Below the pieces are notes generated by a model. The model was not told the origin of the DNA. It saw nothing but the letters and a program-made list of their open reading frames with translations, and searched no databases. This document shows, in pieces, positions 9,713 through 19,059 of a DNA stretch of 64,000 bases (position 1 is its first letter; the number at the start of each line of letters is the position of its first letter). The stretch is from Streptomyces lavendofoliae (GTDB lineage Bacteria; Actinomycetota; Actinomycetes; Streptomycetales; Streptomycetaceae), in the NCBI RefSeq assembly GCF_014649735.1, contig NZ_BMTP01000004.1, forward strand, positions 248,001 to 312,000, given 5' to 3'. The position numbers and the translations under genes are program-made.

Positions 9713-11217
9713 CGCGCGGGGGCCGCCGCCGGGCTGCCGTCGTCGGAGTGCAGCTTGTCCAGCACCGCGTCCCGTTCCGGGGTGTCCTCCGGCTTGACGA
9801 AGCCGATGACCACGTACAGGACCAGCGAGGTCGCCAGTGGCGAGACGATCTGGATCTGGAGCTCGACGCCGTCGAGGCCGTAGTTCGTCAGCCAGAACGC
9901 GAACAGTCCGGCCGCCCACGACACCAGCGCCGCCGTCGGCCCGGACCTGCGGAACGACCGCAGCAGGCCGAGCATGAACGGGATGGCGATGGGCCCCATC
10001 AGACCGGCCACCCACTTGATGACGACGGTGATGATGTCCTTAAACGCGGGGGAGTTGACCTGCGTGGCGACCGCCATGGACAGGGCGAGGAACGCGACGG
10101 TGGACCAGCGGGCCGCCAGCAGCCCCGCCCGGTGCGACCAGCCACGTGCCGACTTGCTCAGCGCCGGGGCGATGTCACGGGTGAAGACGGCGGCGATGGC
10201 GTTGGCGTCGGAGGAGCACATGGCCATGGTGTGGGAGAAGAAGCCGACGATGACCAGACCCAGCAGTCCGTGCGGCAGCAGCTGTTCCGTCATCAGCGCG
10301 TAGGAGTCGGAGGCGTCCGGCTTCTCGGGCTTCACCAGCAGCGGGGCGCACCACATCGGGAAGAACAGCACCAGCGGCCAGACGAACCACAGCAGCGCCG
10401 ACAGCCGCCCGGAGCGGGTGGCCTCCCGGGCGGTGGGCGTGGCCATGTACCGCTGCGCCTGGTTCCACATGCCGCCGCTGTACTCGAAGGTCTTGATGAA
10501 GAGGTACGCGAGGAGGAAGGTCACCGTGTACGGGCCGGCGGTCGGCTCGGTGTGCCCCTGGAGCTCGGGCCGGTCCCACACGGTCCACAGCGCGCTGAAG
10601 CCGCCGAGCTTCGCCATGACGGCGACGAGCATCGCGACACCGGCGAACAACTGGATGATGAACTGCCCGAGTTCGGTCAGGGCGTCGGCCCACAGCCCGC
10701 CGACGGTGCAGTAGATGCCGGTGATGACACCGGTGATGAGGATGCCCTGGTTGAGCGAGATCCCGGTGAACACGGACAACAGGGTGGCGATGGCCGCCCA
10801 CTTGGCCCCGACGTCGACGATCTTCAGCAGCACGCCGGACCAGGCGAGGGCCTGCTGGGTGGGCAGGTCGTAACGGTTCTTCAGGTACTCCAGCGGCGAG
10901 GCCACGTGCAGGCGCGAGCGCAGGCGGTTGAGCCGGGGCGCGAAGAGGTGGGCACCGATGGCGATGCCGATGGCGATGGGGAAGGACCAGGTGACGTAGG
11001 ACGTGACGCCGTACGTGTAGGCGATGCCCGCGTAACCGGTGAACATCACCGCGCTGTAGCCGGACATGTGGTGGGAGATGCCCGACAGCCACCACGGCAT
11101 CCTGCCGCCCGCGGTGAAGAAGTCGCTGACGTTGTCGACGCGTTTGTGCGACCAGACGCCGATCGCGACCATCACACCGAAGTAGCCGATGAGCACGGCC
11201 CAGTCGAGACTGTTCAT
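9697..11217 (-). CDS. Sodium:solute symporter (SSS) family transporter
   Basis: This 506-residue polytopic inner-membrane protein has about 13 hydrophobic segments. It begins MNSLDWAVLIGYFGVMVAIG and carries the SSS signature DFFTAGGRMPWWLSGISHHMSGYSA in TM2, the region lining the Na+ and substrate site. It probably couples sodium entry to uptake of a sugar, vitamin or organic acid; the substrate cannot be told. The ATG is backed by GGAGGGG 4 bases upstream. The upstream region (11218 onward) is long and AT-richer near 11340-11410, suggesting its own promoter. The 3' end overlaps the convergent ADP-ribosylglycohydrolase-like gene by 16 bases. Confidence 0.92.
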   Translation of the reverse strand: MNSLDWAVLIGYFGVMVAIGVWSHKRVDNVSDFFTAGGRMPWWLSGISHHMSGYSAVMFTGYAGIAYTYGVTSYVTWSFPIAIGIAIGAHLFAPRLNRLRSRLHVASPLEYLKNRYDLPTQQALAWSGVLLKIVDVGAKWAAIATLLSVFTGISLNQGILITGVITGIYCTVGGLWADALTELGQFIIQLFAGVAMLVAVMAKLGGFSALWTVWDRPELQGHTEPTAGPYTVTFLLAYLFIKTFEYSGGMWNQAQRYMATPTAREATRSGRLSALLWFVWPLVLFFPMWCAPLLVKPEKPDASDSYALMTEQLLPHGLLGLVIVGFFSHTMAMCSSDANAIAAVFTRDIAPALSKSARGWSHRAGLLAARWSTVAFLALSMAVATQVNSPAFKDIITVVIKWVAGLMGPIAIPFMLGLLRSFRRSGPTAALVSWAAGLFAFWLTNYGLDGVELQIQIVSPLATSLVLYVVIGFVKPEDTPERDAVLDKLHSDDGSPAAAPARQPLG

Positions 11218-11937
11218 GTGCCCCCTCCAGGGGTCCGCCTTGTGAACGTCGAAGCGCGTCGTCAGTACGTCCGGTCAGCGGCGCCCCCGTGCGGGAGCGG
11301 GGACTTCGGGGATTGAACCGTCAGTTCGGGCGGACGGTCAAGGGTTCGATTGGTCACGAATATGAACGCAGATCAGAACGTCGAACGTTTTTACTCGTTC
11401 TTGACCTTCCGGCCCGTTGTCGCGCCCGTGATGGCGGCCACACGATGATCGGGCGCTTCGTCAGGTCCGTACGCCACGCCACACGACACAGCGACCGCAC
11501 GGGACGCGGGTCCCGTGCGGTCGGCGAAGGGAGGGGTCGCCACGGCGCATCACAGGGGCACCGCCACGCTGTTCGCCGGTACTGCCGGTACTGCCGGTAC
11601 AGCCGGTACTGCCGGTACAGCCCGGGGGTCACCACCCCGTCGGCTCGTCCGTGTCGTCCGCGTTCCCGTGTCGACCGCCGGCGGCCGGCCTCGCGCGGGG
11701 TCCGTCCCCGCCGGGCGGCGCGCTGTCGCCCCACATCCGCTACGGCCCCCGGCGTGCCCGCCGGCGAGTGCCCCGCGTACCGGCGCCTGTCCGTCGGCGG
11801 CGCCCCCGGGGAGCGGGAGCCTCACCCCCCGGGGTCGCTGCCCGCCGTCCGCGGAGGCGGCGGCAGCACATGACCGAGCCCCCTCGGCCGGGACGGCGGA
11901 CCAGTCGAGAGGGCTCATCGGTGACGCGTGGGAAGGC
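11218..11937. other. 720-base intergenic region with a 9-bp tandem repeat
   Basis: No convincing gene is seen in either strand; open frames here are GC-bias artefacts of low complexity. It holds the leader and probable promoter of the symporter (AT-richer stretch about 11340-11410) and a short tandem repeat at 11575-11622. Confidence 0.6.
11575..11622. repeat. 9-bp tandem repeat, five copies
   Basis: The unit GCCGGTACT or GCCGGTACA occurs five times head to tail, followed by a partial GCC. It is non-coding and looks like replication slippage. Confidence 0.9.
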
Positions 11938-12138
11938 TCAGAGGGCTCCCGTGCCCACTTCGCGCACGAACGCGTTCCATGTCTCGGGGACGAACGTGAT
12001 CGACGGACCGGCGGGGACCTTCGAGTCCCGAACCGCGATCGACGCGACGACGGGGGACTTGACCTCGACGCACGCGCCGTTCCCGCCGGAATACGAGGAC
12101 TTGGTCCAGGTGTCCGTGGCGCCCTGAATGATTGCCAT
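11938..12138 (-). CDS. DUF397 protein
   Basis: This 66-residue protein has the DUF397 pattern TWTKSSYSGGNGACVEV, then AVRDSKVPAGPSITF and TWNAFVREV at the C-terminus. DUF397 proteins occur in large numbers in Streptomyces, almost always beside a helix-turn-helix DUF5753 regulator, as here. Known pairs of this type modulate development and antibiotic production, the small partner probably binding the regulator. The ATG at 12138 has a purine-rich GGAGCGGAGAAG just upstream. It is 255 bases downstream of the regulator gene on the same strand, a wider gap than usual, so it may have its own promoter. Confidence 0.9.
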   Translation of the reverse strand: MAIIQGATDTWTKSSYSGGNGACVEVKSPVVASIAVRDSKVPAGPSITFVPETWNAFVREVGTGAL

Positions 12139-12393
12139 CTTCTCCGCTCCGGTTCTCGACAGTGACAGCAGTGACTCACACCGGCCTGACCTGCAGGCTG
12201 GCGTGATCGACGCTACTCGTCGGGATCTCCGCGCGGGACGGACGTTCACTCGACTGGATGGCATATTCCATGCGGGTCTTCCGCTGGAAGCCGGCCGGGG
12301 TGTACCGTACCGGCTTCTTCCCCGGCGGGCCGGGCGAACCCCCGCTATCACGGGCGAAACCGGCATGCGCGAAGGATCGTTACGAAAGCCGCG

Positions 12394-13260
12394 TCAACGT
12401 GTCGCGTCCGTGTAGTCCTTGATGACCTCGCCGATGAACTGCCGCGTCTGCTCCACGTTCAGCGCCTGAGCCCGCAGGTGCTCGTACATCACGCTGTACC
12501 GCTGCACGTCGTTCGCCTTCTCCAGGTACAGGTCACTGGTGACCCCCTCGATGTAGACGACCGAGGAGTCGGAGGCGTCCGGGAACTCCAGGATCGCGTA
12601 ATGACCGCTGATGCCGGGGTGCGCGCCCATGTCGAACGGCAGCACCTGCACGGTGACGTGCGGCAGGTGGGACTGCTCGACCAGGTGCTCCAACTGCTCG
12701 ATCATCAGCTGCCGGTCGCCGACCACCCGGCGCAGGGCCGACTCGTCGATCACCGCCCACAGCCGCAGAGGCGTCTCCGCGTCCCGGATGCGCTCCTGGC
12801 GCCGCGCGCGGACGTTGACCCGCTTCTCGATGTCGGCGGCCGACGACTCCGGCAGCGCGCCGGTGATCAGCGCCTCGGCGTACTGCCGGGTCTGGAGCAG
12901 ACCCGGCACGACCTGGGGCTCGTACACCCGCAGCGATGCCGCGTCCGTCTCCAGGCCGATGTAGACGCTGTACGGGATGTCTCCGAACGCGTGCCACCAG
13001 CCCTGCTGGCGCGAGTCCTTCGCCATCTGCATCAGCGAATCGACGATACGGTGGTCCTCGACCTCGTACACCCCGCACAAGTCACGGACATCGCGCTGGC
13101 TGATGGACCGGCGGCCGTTCTCAAGGCGGCTGATCTTCGACTGCGAGACGAGCAGGCGCTCCGCCACCTCCTCCGCCGTCATGCCCTTGAGCTCACGCAG
13201 CCGGCGCAACTCCTGGCCCAATCTGCGTCGCCTGACGGTGGGGTTGACGTTGGACGCCAC
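12394..13260 (-). CDS. Helix-turn-helix (XRE) regulator with DUF5753 domain
   Basis: This 288-residue protein has an N-terminal XRE-type DNA-binding domain (LGQELRRLRELKGMTAEEVAERLLVSQSKISRLENGRR read in sections across residues 11-55). The DUF5753 domain follows, recognisable from YEPQVVPGLLQT, then LRRVVGDRQLMIEQL, and FPDASDSSVVYIEG. The GTG at 13260 is chosen: GGAGG lies 11 bases upstream and MASNVNPTVRRRRLG is the usual N-terminus of the family. An alternative GTG at 13272 sits on top of that ribosome-binding site. It is paired with the DUF397 gene downstream, the arrangement of WhiJ-like developmental regulators. Its targets are unknown. Confidence 0.9.
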   Translation of the reverse strand: MASNVNPTVRRRRLGQELRRLRELKGMTAEEVAERLLVSQSKISRLENGRRSISQRDVRDLCGVYEVEDHRIVDSLMQMAKDSRQQGWWHAFGDIPYSVYIGLETDAASLRVYEPQVVPGLLQTRQYAEALITGALPESSAADIEKRVNVRARRQERIRDAETPLRLWAVIDESALRRVVGDRQLMIEQLEHLVEQSHLPHVTVQVLPFDMGAHPGISGHYAILEFPDASDSSVVYIEGVTSDLYLEKANDVQRYSVMYEHLRAQALNVEQTRQFIGEVIKDYTDATR

Positions 13261-13556
13261 GGGAAACTGCACCTCCGGCTGTTCGGCTGCATAGCTGGCG
13301 TAGCTCTGCGTATCTACTGCTCAGCAGACTGCCACCAATGGGCTTTGCGCGCTGGAAAACGGCCACACGCGCCCCACGCCGTACTCACGTGCGGGCACGC
13401 GAGCGCGCGGGGCGGCATGATGACCGCCCCGCGCGCGATGCGGCTCCCGAACCGGGCCGTGGGGTGTGTTGCCTGGTGCTCGTGCGGTGCGCGTGCCCAG
13501 CCTTGCTCATGGGGTTTCGGGGTCCCTGCGGTTCCCCTAGGTGGCCCGCGTGCCGC

Positions 13557-14291
13557 TCAGTGCGCCACGGCGCGGGCCATCGGCCCGCTGCGTGACTGCG
13601 GCTGCATCGGTACGGCCGTGGCCGGGCGGCCACCACCTCCCGTGCCGGGGTTGCGGCGGGGCTGTGCGCCCACGCCGTTCTGGACGTCCATCACGGCGTG
13701 TGCCACGAGTCCGCCCATCGGGTCGTGCCGGATCAGATCCCGGAGCCGGGAGCGCGAGGAACGCCCCTCGTTGCCGGGATAGAGGTGCTTGCCTAGACCG
13801 ACCGCGTGGGCCAGCGCGGCGAGCGCCGCGGTCCGCGGGTCCGGCGGTACACCGGTGCGGATCGCACTGTCGAGCCGGGCTCTGATCTCCCGGCTGATCG
13901 CCGTCTCCGTCGCCTGGTAGCGCGTCGTCGGCAGCACCCCGCACATCTGGCCCTCGACGGCATGCACCATGCCGCACCGTTCCAGATGCGAGAGATACGT
14001 CTGGCGCAGCCCCAGTCGGGGCCCGCCGATCCAGTGGACGGCCCGCACCGGACTGCCACGCCTGCGCAGCAGCTCGAGCGCGGAGTCCAGTGTCGGATCT
14101 CCGGTCGGCCGTGGCATCACCACGGCGATACGATCCCCGTCAGGGGCTATCCGTCCTGCCAGAGCCAGCTCCACTAGCTGTGCTCCGGCCAGGCCGAGGT
14201 CGAGCGACTGCGGCTGCGCTGTGGTACCCGTGGCCGGGTCCAGAGCGAGCAGCAGAAGCTCCTCCGGAAGTGTTCTGCGGCTCCTGCCCAT
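13557..14291 (-). CDS. GPP34 (GOLPH3-like) phosphoprotein family protein
   Basis: This 244-residue protein begins MGRSRRTLPEELLLLALDP. It has LVELALAGRI and a winged-helix-like central part, as in the bacterial GPP34 family related to eukaryotic GOLPH3, a PI4P-binding Golgi protein. In actinobacteria these proteins are common, mostly helical and cytosolic; their function is not established, though lipid head-group binding has been suggested. The C-terminal 30 residues are Gly/Pro-rich and unlike the fold. The start at 14291 has GGGGAGG 5 bases upstream. It is divergent from the D,D-carboxypeptidase gene (179-base gap), so the two may share regulation of envelope-related functions; this is inference. 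Confidence 0.88.
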   Translation of the reverse strand: MGRSRRTLPEELLLLALDPATGTTAQPQSLDLGLAGAQLVELALAGRIAPDGDRIAVVMPRPTGDPTLDSALELLRRRGSPVRAVHWIGGPRLGLRQTYLSHLERCGMVHAVEGQMCGVLPTTRYQATETAISREIRARLDSAIRTGVPPDPRTAALAALAHAVGLGKHLYPGNEGRSSRSRLRDLIRHDPMGGLVAHAVMDVQNGVGAQPRRNPGTGGGGRPATAVPMQPQSRSGPMARAVAH

Positions 14292-14470
14292 CCATGCCTC
14301 CCCGCGTGGATGAATGACAGGGTGACCCCTCTCACATTGGTCTGTCGAGAGCGCCTGGGTGCTTCGGGCGGGAACCGGTAGGTATGTCGTTCTCGTCTTG
14401 CACGGGAGCCAAGCGCTCACACAGGACACTGGTACATGGTTCGGGCAGTGCGTTGATTGAAGGAGGCACG

Positions 14471-16867
14471 GTGGCGGGCGAGTCCCCCGACAAGTCGGAG
14501 CAGCAGAAGTCGTCGGGGGAGACGGCTTCGGGCGAGCGCGATCCGAGGCTTGCCGTACGTGGTGACACCGCGTCGCCGGACGGGGACGCGAAGCGGCCGG
14601 TCGACCAGCCGGCAGCGGTGTTCAAGGCGGTCCCGAACGACCGTGACGGCGACGCCCGTCTCCGGGACGCCGTCGCGGCCTGGGTCACCAAGGGGGACGA
14701 GCCGGACGAGTCTGACGAGTCTGACGAGTCGGTGGGGCCGGCCGGGTCGGGTAAGCCGGTGGGTTCGGGCGGGTCCGGCGAGTCGGGTACGTCCGGTGAG
14801 GCGGCGGGTTCGGCCGAGCCGAAGCGGTCGGGTACGTCCGGTGAGCCGGTGAAGCCGGGCGGAAACGACCCTGCTGCCTCCGAGGACGCGGTTTCCGAGG
14901 CTGTCGAGCCGGCGGCCGAGCCTGTGAAGTCCGTCGAGCCGGCTGCCGCTGCCCTGGAGCCCGGCCGGTCACCTGCGAAGGGTGCGGTGCCGGCCGCCGA
15001 GCGCCCGGCGGACGCGGACGAGGCGGACGATGTGCCCGCGCCGGCGGCGGAGGCGGCTACCGAGGCCCCTGAGGCCCCTGAGGCCCCTGAGGCGCCCGAG
15101 CCCGCCGCCGGGGCCGGTGAGGCCGCCGCGAAGGGCACCGACGCCCCCGCCGACGCCCCCGCCCCCGCCGAGGCCGGCGAGCCCGCGAAGGAGGGCGCGC
15201 GCCGGCCCGTGGACCAGCCCACCGCCGTGTTCAGAGCCGTCCAGCGCAAGCCCGTGGACCAGCCGACGACCGCGCTGAAGGCCGTCACGCCCAAGGCGAC
15301 GCCCGGCGGGGCTGCCGGAACGACCGACGCCGCCGGAACGGCCGACGCGGCCGAGTCCCCCGCCGAGCGGACGAGCAAGTTCGTGCCGCTGCGCCCCGAC
15401 GACGTGCGCCCGGCCGGGAAGAAGCCCGGAGCGACGGCGCCCGCGCCCGCCGCCACGCCCGCGACGCCCGCCGCCACGCCCGCCGCGACGCCCGCCACGC
15501 CCGCGACGCCCGCCGCGACGCCCGCCGCGTCGGCGGCGCCCGCCGCGCTCACCGAGCCCGAGCGGACCAGGCAGCAGCCCCTGCCGCCCCGGCCTCCGCT
15601 GGACATGCTCGCCGAGCTGACGAACACGCCGCCCCCGCCGGAGACCCCGGTCCGCACGGCGGTCCGGCGCGTCAAGATCTGGACCCCGCTCGTCCTCCTC
15701 CTGGCGATCATCTTTGCGATCGTGCAGTTCGTGCGCCCGCTGCCCGCGCCCACGCTGGTGATGACCGCCAAGTCGTCGTACGCCTTCGACGGGGGCAAGC
15801 CGTCCCTGCCGTGGCCCAACGAGGGCCAGGGCTACATGTCGGCGACCGGCCTCGGCACCGTGGACTCCTTCGGCGAGCAGAAGCCCGTACCGATCGGCTC
15901 CGTCGCGAAGGCCATGACGGCCTACGTGATCCTCAAGGAGCACCCCCTGAAGAAGGGGTCCAAGGGCGAGATGATCGAGGTCGACGCCCTCGCGGAGAAG
16001 GAGGGTGGCTACGACGCGCAGAACGAGTCGACCCTCAACACGGTCAAGGCCGGCGACAAGATCTCCGAGTACGACGCCCTCGCCGCCATCATGATCCCCT
16101 CCGCCAACAACATCGCCCGGCTGCTCGCCCGCTGGGACGCCGGCTCCGAGGCCGCGTTCGTCAAGAAGATGAACGACACCGCCAAGGAACTGGGGATGAA
16201 GAACACCACGTACACCGATCCCTCGGGCCTGAACCACACCACCGTCAGCTCCGCCGAGGACCAGGTGAAGCTGGGCGAGAAGCTGGTGGAGATCCCGTCG
16301 CTGGTGGAGATCACCGCCATGCCGTGGTGGACGGACCCGTCCGGCAAGAAGTGGCGCAACTACAACGACCTCGTGCCGTACGACGGGGCGCTGGGGATCA
16401 AGACCGGCAGCACCACCAAGGCGGGCGGCAACCTGCTCTTCGCCGCGCACAAGAAGGTCGGTGACACGGACCAGCTGATCGTCGGCGCCGTCCTCGCCCA
16501 GTACAAGACGCCCATCCTGGGCAGCGCGATCGCCGCCAGCAAGGAGGCGATGCTCGCCACGCAGGAGTTGCTGGAGGACCGGACGGTCGTCAAGAAGGGT
16601 GATGTCGTCGGGCACGTCGACGACGGCCTCGGCGGTACGACACCGGTGGTCGCGACCAAGGACGTGAAGGTCGTCGGCTGGTCGGGCCTGACGGTCAGGC
16701 TGGAGCTGGGCAACGGCGGCCGCGCGCTGCCCCACTCGGCGCCCGCCGGCACGCAGGTCGGCACCCTGACCGTGGGCGAGGGTGCCAGCCAGGTCCGGGT
16801 CCCGGTGGCCCTGCGGAGCGCCCTGGCCGAACCCGGCCTCGGGGACAAGCTCACCCGTATCGGCTGA
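14471..16867 (+). CDS. D-alanyl-D-alanine carboxypeptidase with long disordered cytosolic tail
   Basis: This 798-residue protein ends in an S11-type penicillin-binding domain that trims the terminal D-Ala of peptidoglycan stem peptides outside the membrane. It has the SxxK motif SVAK (Ser477, Lys480), SAN (544-546) and KTG (644-646). A single membrane segment (about residues 402-420, TPLVLLLAIIFAIVQFV) precedes it. The first 390 residues are a low-complexity Ala/Pro/Glu/Ser tail, presumably cytosolic, with DESDES clusters and three copies of PVDQPxxxxKAV or FRAV near residues 43, 246 and 261. The GTG at 14471 follows AGGAGG; a longer frame upstream lacks any ribosome-binding site. A strong terminator follows the stop. 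Confidence 0.92.
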   Translation: MAGESPDKSEQQKSSGETASGERDPRLAVRGDTASPDGDAKRPVDQPAAVFKAVPNDRDGDARLRDAVAAWVTKGDEPDESDESDESVGPAGSGKPVGSGGSGESGTSGEAAGSAEPKRSGTSGEPVKPGGNDPAASEDAVSEAVEPAAEPVKSVEPAAAALEPGRSPAKGAVPAAERPADADEADDVPAPAAEAATEAPEAPEAPEAPEPAAGAGEAAAKGTDAPADAPAPAEAGEPAKEGARRPVDQPTAVFRAVQRKPVDQPTTALKAVTPKATPGGAAGTTDAAGTADAAESPAERTSKFVPLRPDDVRPAGKKPGATAPAPAATPATPAATPAATPATPATPAATPAASAAPAALTEPERTRQQPLPPRPPLDMLAELTNTPPPPETPVRTAVRRVKIWTPLVLLLAIIFAIVQFVRPLPAPTLVMTAKSSYAFDGGKPSLPWPNEGQGYMSATGLGTVDSFGEQKPVPIGSVAKAMTAYVILKEHPLKKGSKGEMIEVDALAEKEGGYDAQNESTLNTVKAGDKISEYDALAAIMIPSANNIARLLARWDAGSEAAFVKKMNDTAKELGMKNTTYTDPSGLNHTTVSSAEDQVKLGEKLVEIPSLVEITAMPWWTDPSGKKWRNYNDLVPYDGALGIKTGSTTKAGGNLLFAAHKKVGDTDQLIVGAVLAQYKTPILGSAIAASKEAMLATQELLEDRTVVKKGDVVGHVDDGLGGTTPVVATKDVKVVGWSGLTVRLELGNGGRALPHSAPAGTQVGTLTVGEGASQVRVPVALRSALAEPGLGDKLTRIG

Positions 16868-16876
16868 AATCTCCCT

Positions 16877-16902
16877 GGGCGCCCCGGTTTTCCGGGGCGC
16901 CC
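16877..16902 (+). terminator. Hairpin terminator after the carboxypeptidase gene
   Basis: A perfect 11-bp stem (GGGCGCCCCGG pairing with CCGGGGCGCCC) with a TTTT loop lies 10 bases after the stop. There is no real T-tract, as is usual for Streptomyces. Confidence 0.8.
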
Positions 16903-17011
16903 CCGTGTTAGCGTCCGGACACGTCCGGGCAACGGACGACGCCGGAACGACGTCTTCGCAGACAGCACGTGGCAAGGGCGTGGGGGACGACGCAGAGAGC
17001 AGAGAGCCGCA

Positions 17012-19018
17012 GTGACCACCACTGAGCCGACCAGCGCTGAGCCGGCCCGCGCGGAGAGCGCCTCGACGTCTCGGGCGCGAATAAGGCCACCGGCTGCGGT
17101 GCCCGAGGTGCCAGGGGTACCGGAGGTGCCGGAGGTGCGCCGGGTGCCTGAGGTGGAAGAGATGCCCGGGACGGTTCCCGACGCATCGGACGCACTCGAC
17201 GCACCCCCCGTACCCGGTGGCCCCGACCGCTCCACCGCCACGCCGCCCCCCGCCCCCGCCACACCCACCGCTCCCGTACCCGTGCCGGTACCGGCGCCGG
17301 TGCGCCGGAGCCGCACCCGGGCGGAGTTCCTGCGCCACCCCGTCACGGTCGCGACGGGGCTCGCCGCGCTCACCCACGTCGTCTGGTTCTTCGTCTTCGC
17401 CAACAGCGGCGGCGACCTCGCCGCGCAGGACGCGTGGGCCGAGTTCGTCGGGCGGCACCCGGACTCCGCGTACAACTTGGCCTGGTACGGCGGGATGCAC
17501 CCGGTGTCGTACAGCGTGGTGTCCCCGTACCTGATGTCGCTGCTCGGCGTCCGTACGACGATGATGATCGCCGGTACGGCGTCCGCCGCGCTGACCGCGC
17601 TGATCCTGGTGCGCGTCCGGGCGGTGCGCAATGCGGTGGCGTGCTCGCTCGCCGGGGTGTTCGCGTTCCTGTGCAACGCGCTGTCCGGCCGCGTCACCTT
17701 CGGCCTCGGCATGATGTTCGCGCTGGGCGCGGTGGCGGCCGTGTTCTGCTGGCCGTACCGGTGGCGCCGGAAGCGGTGGGCCAAGGCCGCCGTGGCCGCC
17801 CCCCTCGCGGGGCTGGCGACCGCCGCGAGTCCGGTCGCCGGGCTGTTCCTGGGGGTGGCGGCGGCGGCGCTGTTCCTCAATAAGCGGCGTCCCGGAGCGT
17901 ACGCGCTCGGCCTCGCGCCGGTCGCCGTCGTGGCCCTGTCGTCGTGGCTGTTCCCCTTCTCCGGTACGCAGCCGATGTCGTTCGCGTCGACGATGCTGCC
18001 GTTCGCCTTCGGGGTGCTCGTCCTCGTCCTCGTACCGCGTGACTGGCGCACCGTCCGGACCGCCGCGGCCGTCTACGCGCTCGGCACGCTCCTCACCTGG
18101 CTGATCGACTCGCAGATCGGGTCGAACGTGTCGCGGCTGCCCATGCTGTTCGCGGGCGTCGTCCTGCTGGCCGCCCTGCCGTACACCGCCCGCCGCACCC
18201 GCAGGTGGTACGCCCTGGTCCTCGCCTTCGCCGTACTGAACGTGTGGATCGGCTTCAAGAGCGCCGACGACATCGTCCGTACCGCGCCGGACGCGTCGTG
18301 GGCGCGTGAGGCCGCGCCGCTGATCAACCAGCTCCAGCAGCTGGGCGCGGAGAAGGCGCGGGTGGAGGTGGTCCCGGCGCGCAGCCACCGCGAGGCGTCG
18401 GCGCTGACCCCGTACATCAACCTCGCCCGCGGCTGGAACCGGCAGGCGGACATGGAGCGCAACCCCGTCTTCTACGACGACACCCTCAACTCCGCCACCT
18501 ACCGCGACTGGCTGCACCGCTGGGCCGTGCACTACGTGGTGCTGCCGAAGGGCGACCCGGACACCGGGGCCGAGCAGGAGGCGGAACTGGTGAAGGACGG
18601 CCAGCCGTACCTGCGCCCGGTGTGGTCCGACGCCAACTGGCGGCTGTTCGCCGTGGAGGACCCCACGCCGCTGGCCGATCCGCCGGCGACGGTGGTCCGG
18701 GCGGGCGCGGGCGAGGTGACGATCCGGGTGCGGTCGGCCGGGCGGGTGCTGATCCGCGTGCCGTACTCGCCGTGGCTCGCGCTCCTGGACGAGGAGGGCA
18801 GGAAGGTGGAGCCGCCGCGGGAGACGACGGCCTCGCAGGAGCGCGAGGGCGGCCCCAGGACCTTCCTCAACCTGCACGGCTGCGTGCTGAAGGCGGAGGA
18901 GGACCGGGAGGGCGACGAGTGGACGGAGCTGCTCGCGCCGAAGCCGGGGGTGTACCGGCTGGCCGCACCGTACAAGATCTTCCCGCGTGGCACACCGTGC
19001 CCTGAGGAACTGCGCTGA
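17012..19018 (+). CDS. Polytopic membrane protein with C-terminal soluble domain
   Basis: This 668-residue protein has about 105 N-terminal residues rich in Pro, Val and Ala with repeats such as VPEVPGVPEVPEV. Roughly ten hydrophobic segments follow between residues 110 and 400 (for example ALTHVVWFFVFANSGGD and LPMLFAGVVLLAALPY). The C-terminal domain of about 230 residues includes YINLARGWNRQADMERNP and RDWLHRWAVHYVVLPKGDP. The acidic-residue loop after TM1 and the C-terminal lumen-type domain recall GT-C glycosyltransferases, but I see no decisive signature; automatic annotation might call it an MFS-like protein. Start GTG at 17012. It is expressed after the carboxypeptidase terminator, probably from its own promoter. 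Confidence 0.8.
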   Translation: MTTTEPTSAEPARAESASTSRARIRPPAAVPEVPGVPEVPEVRRVPEVEEMPGTVPDASDALDAPPVPGGPDRSTATPPPAPATPTAPVPVPVPAPVRRSRTRAEFLRHPVTVATGLAALTHVVWFFVFANSGGDLAAQDAWAEFVGRHPDSAYNLAWYGGMHPVSYSVVSPYLMSLLGVRTTMMIAGTASAALTALILVRVRAVRNAVACSLAGVFAFLCNALSGRVTFGLGMMFALGAVAAVFCWPYRWRRKRWAKAAVAAPLAGLATAASPVAGLFLGVAAAALFLNKRRPGAYALGLAPVAVVALSSWLFPFSGTQPMSFASTMLPFAFGVLVLVLVPRDWRTVRTAAAVYALGTLLTWLIDSQIGSNVSRLPMLFAGVVLLAALPYTARRTRRWYALVLAFAVLNVWIGFKSADDIVRTAPDASWAREAAPLINQLQQLGAEKARVEVVPARSHREASALTPYINLARGWNRQADMERNPVFYDDTLNSATYRDWLHRWAVHYVVLPKGDPDTGAEQEAELVKDGQPYLRPVWSDANWRLFAVEDPTPLADPPATVVRAGAGEVTIRVRSAGRVLIRVPYSPWLALLDEEGRKVEPPRETTASQEREGGPRTFLNLHGCVLKAEEDREGDEWTELLAPKPGVYRLAAPYKIFPRGTPCPEELR

Positions 19019-19059
19019 CCCTCACGGTTACCGGGAGTCGCGCCGCATAGTGGTCCGGC

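Noticed and set aside
14969..18877. Very long open frame (about 1300 codons) on the minus strand
   Set aside because: It is antisense to the carboxypeptidase and membrane-protein genes, mirrors their GC-biased codons and has low-complexity Arg/Gly-rich translation with no family match.
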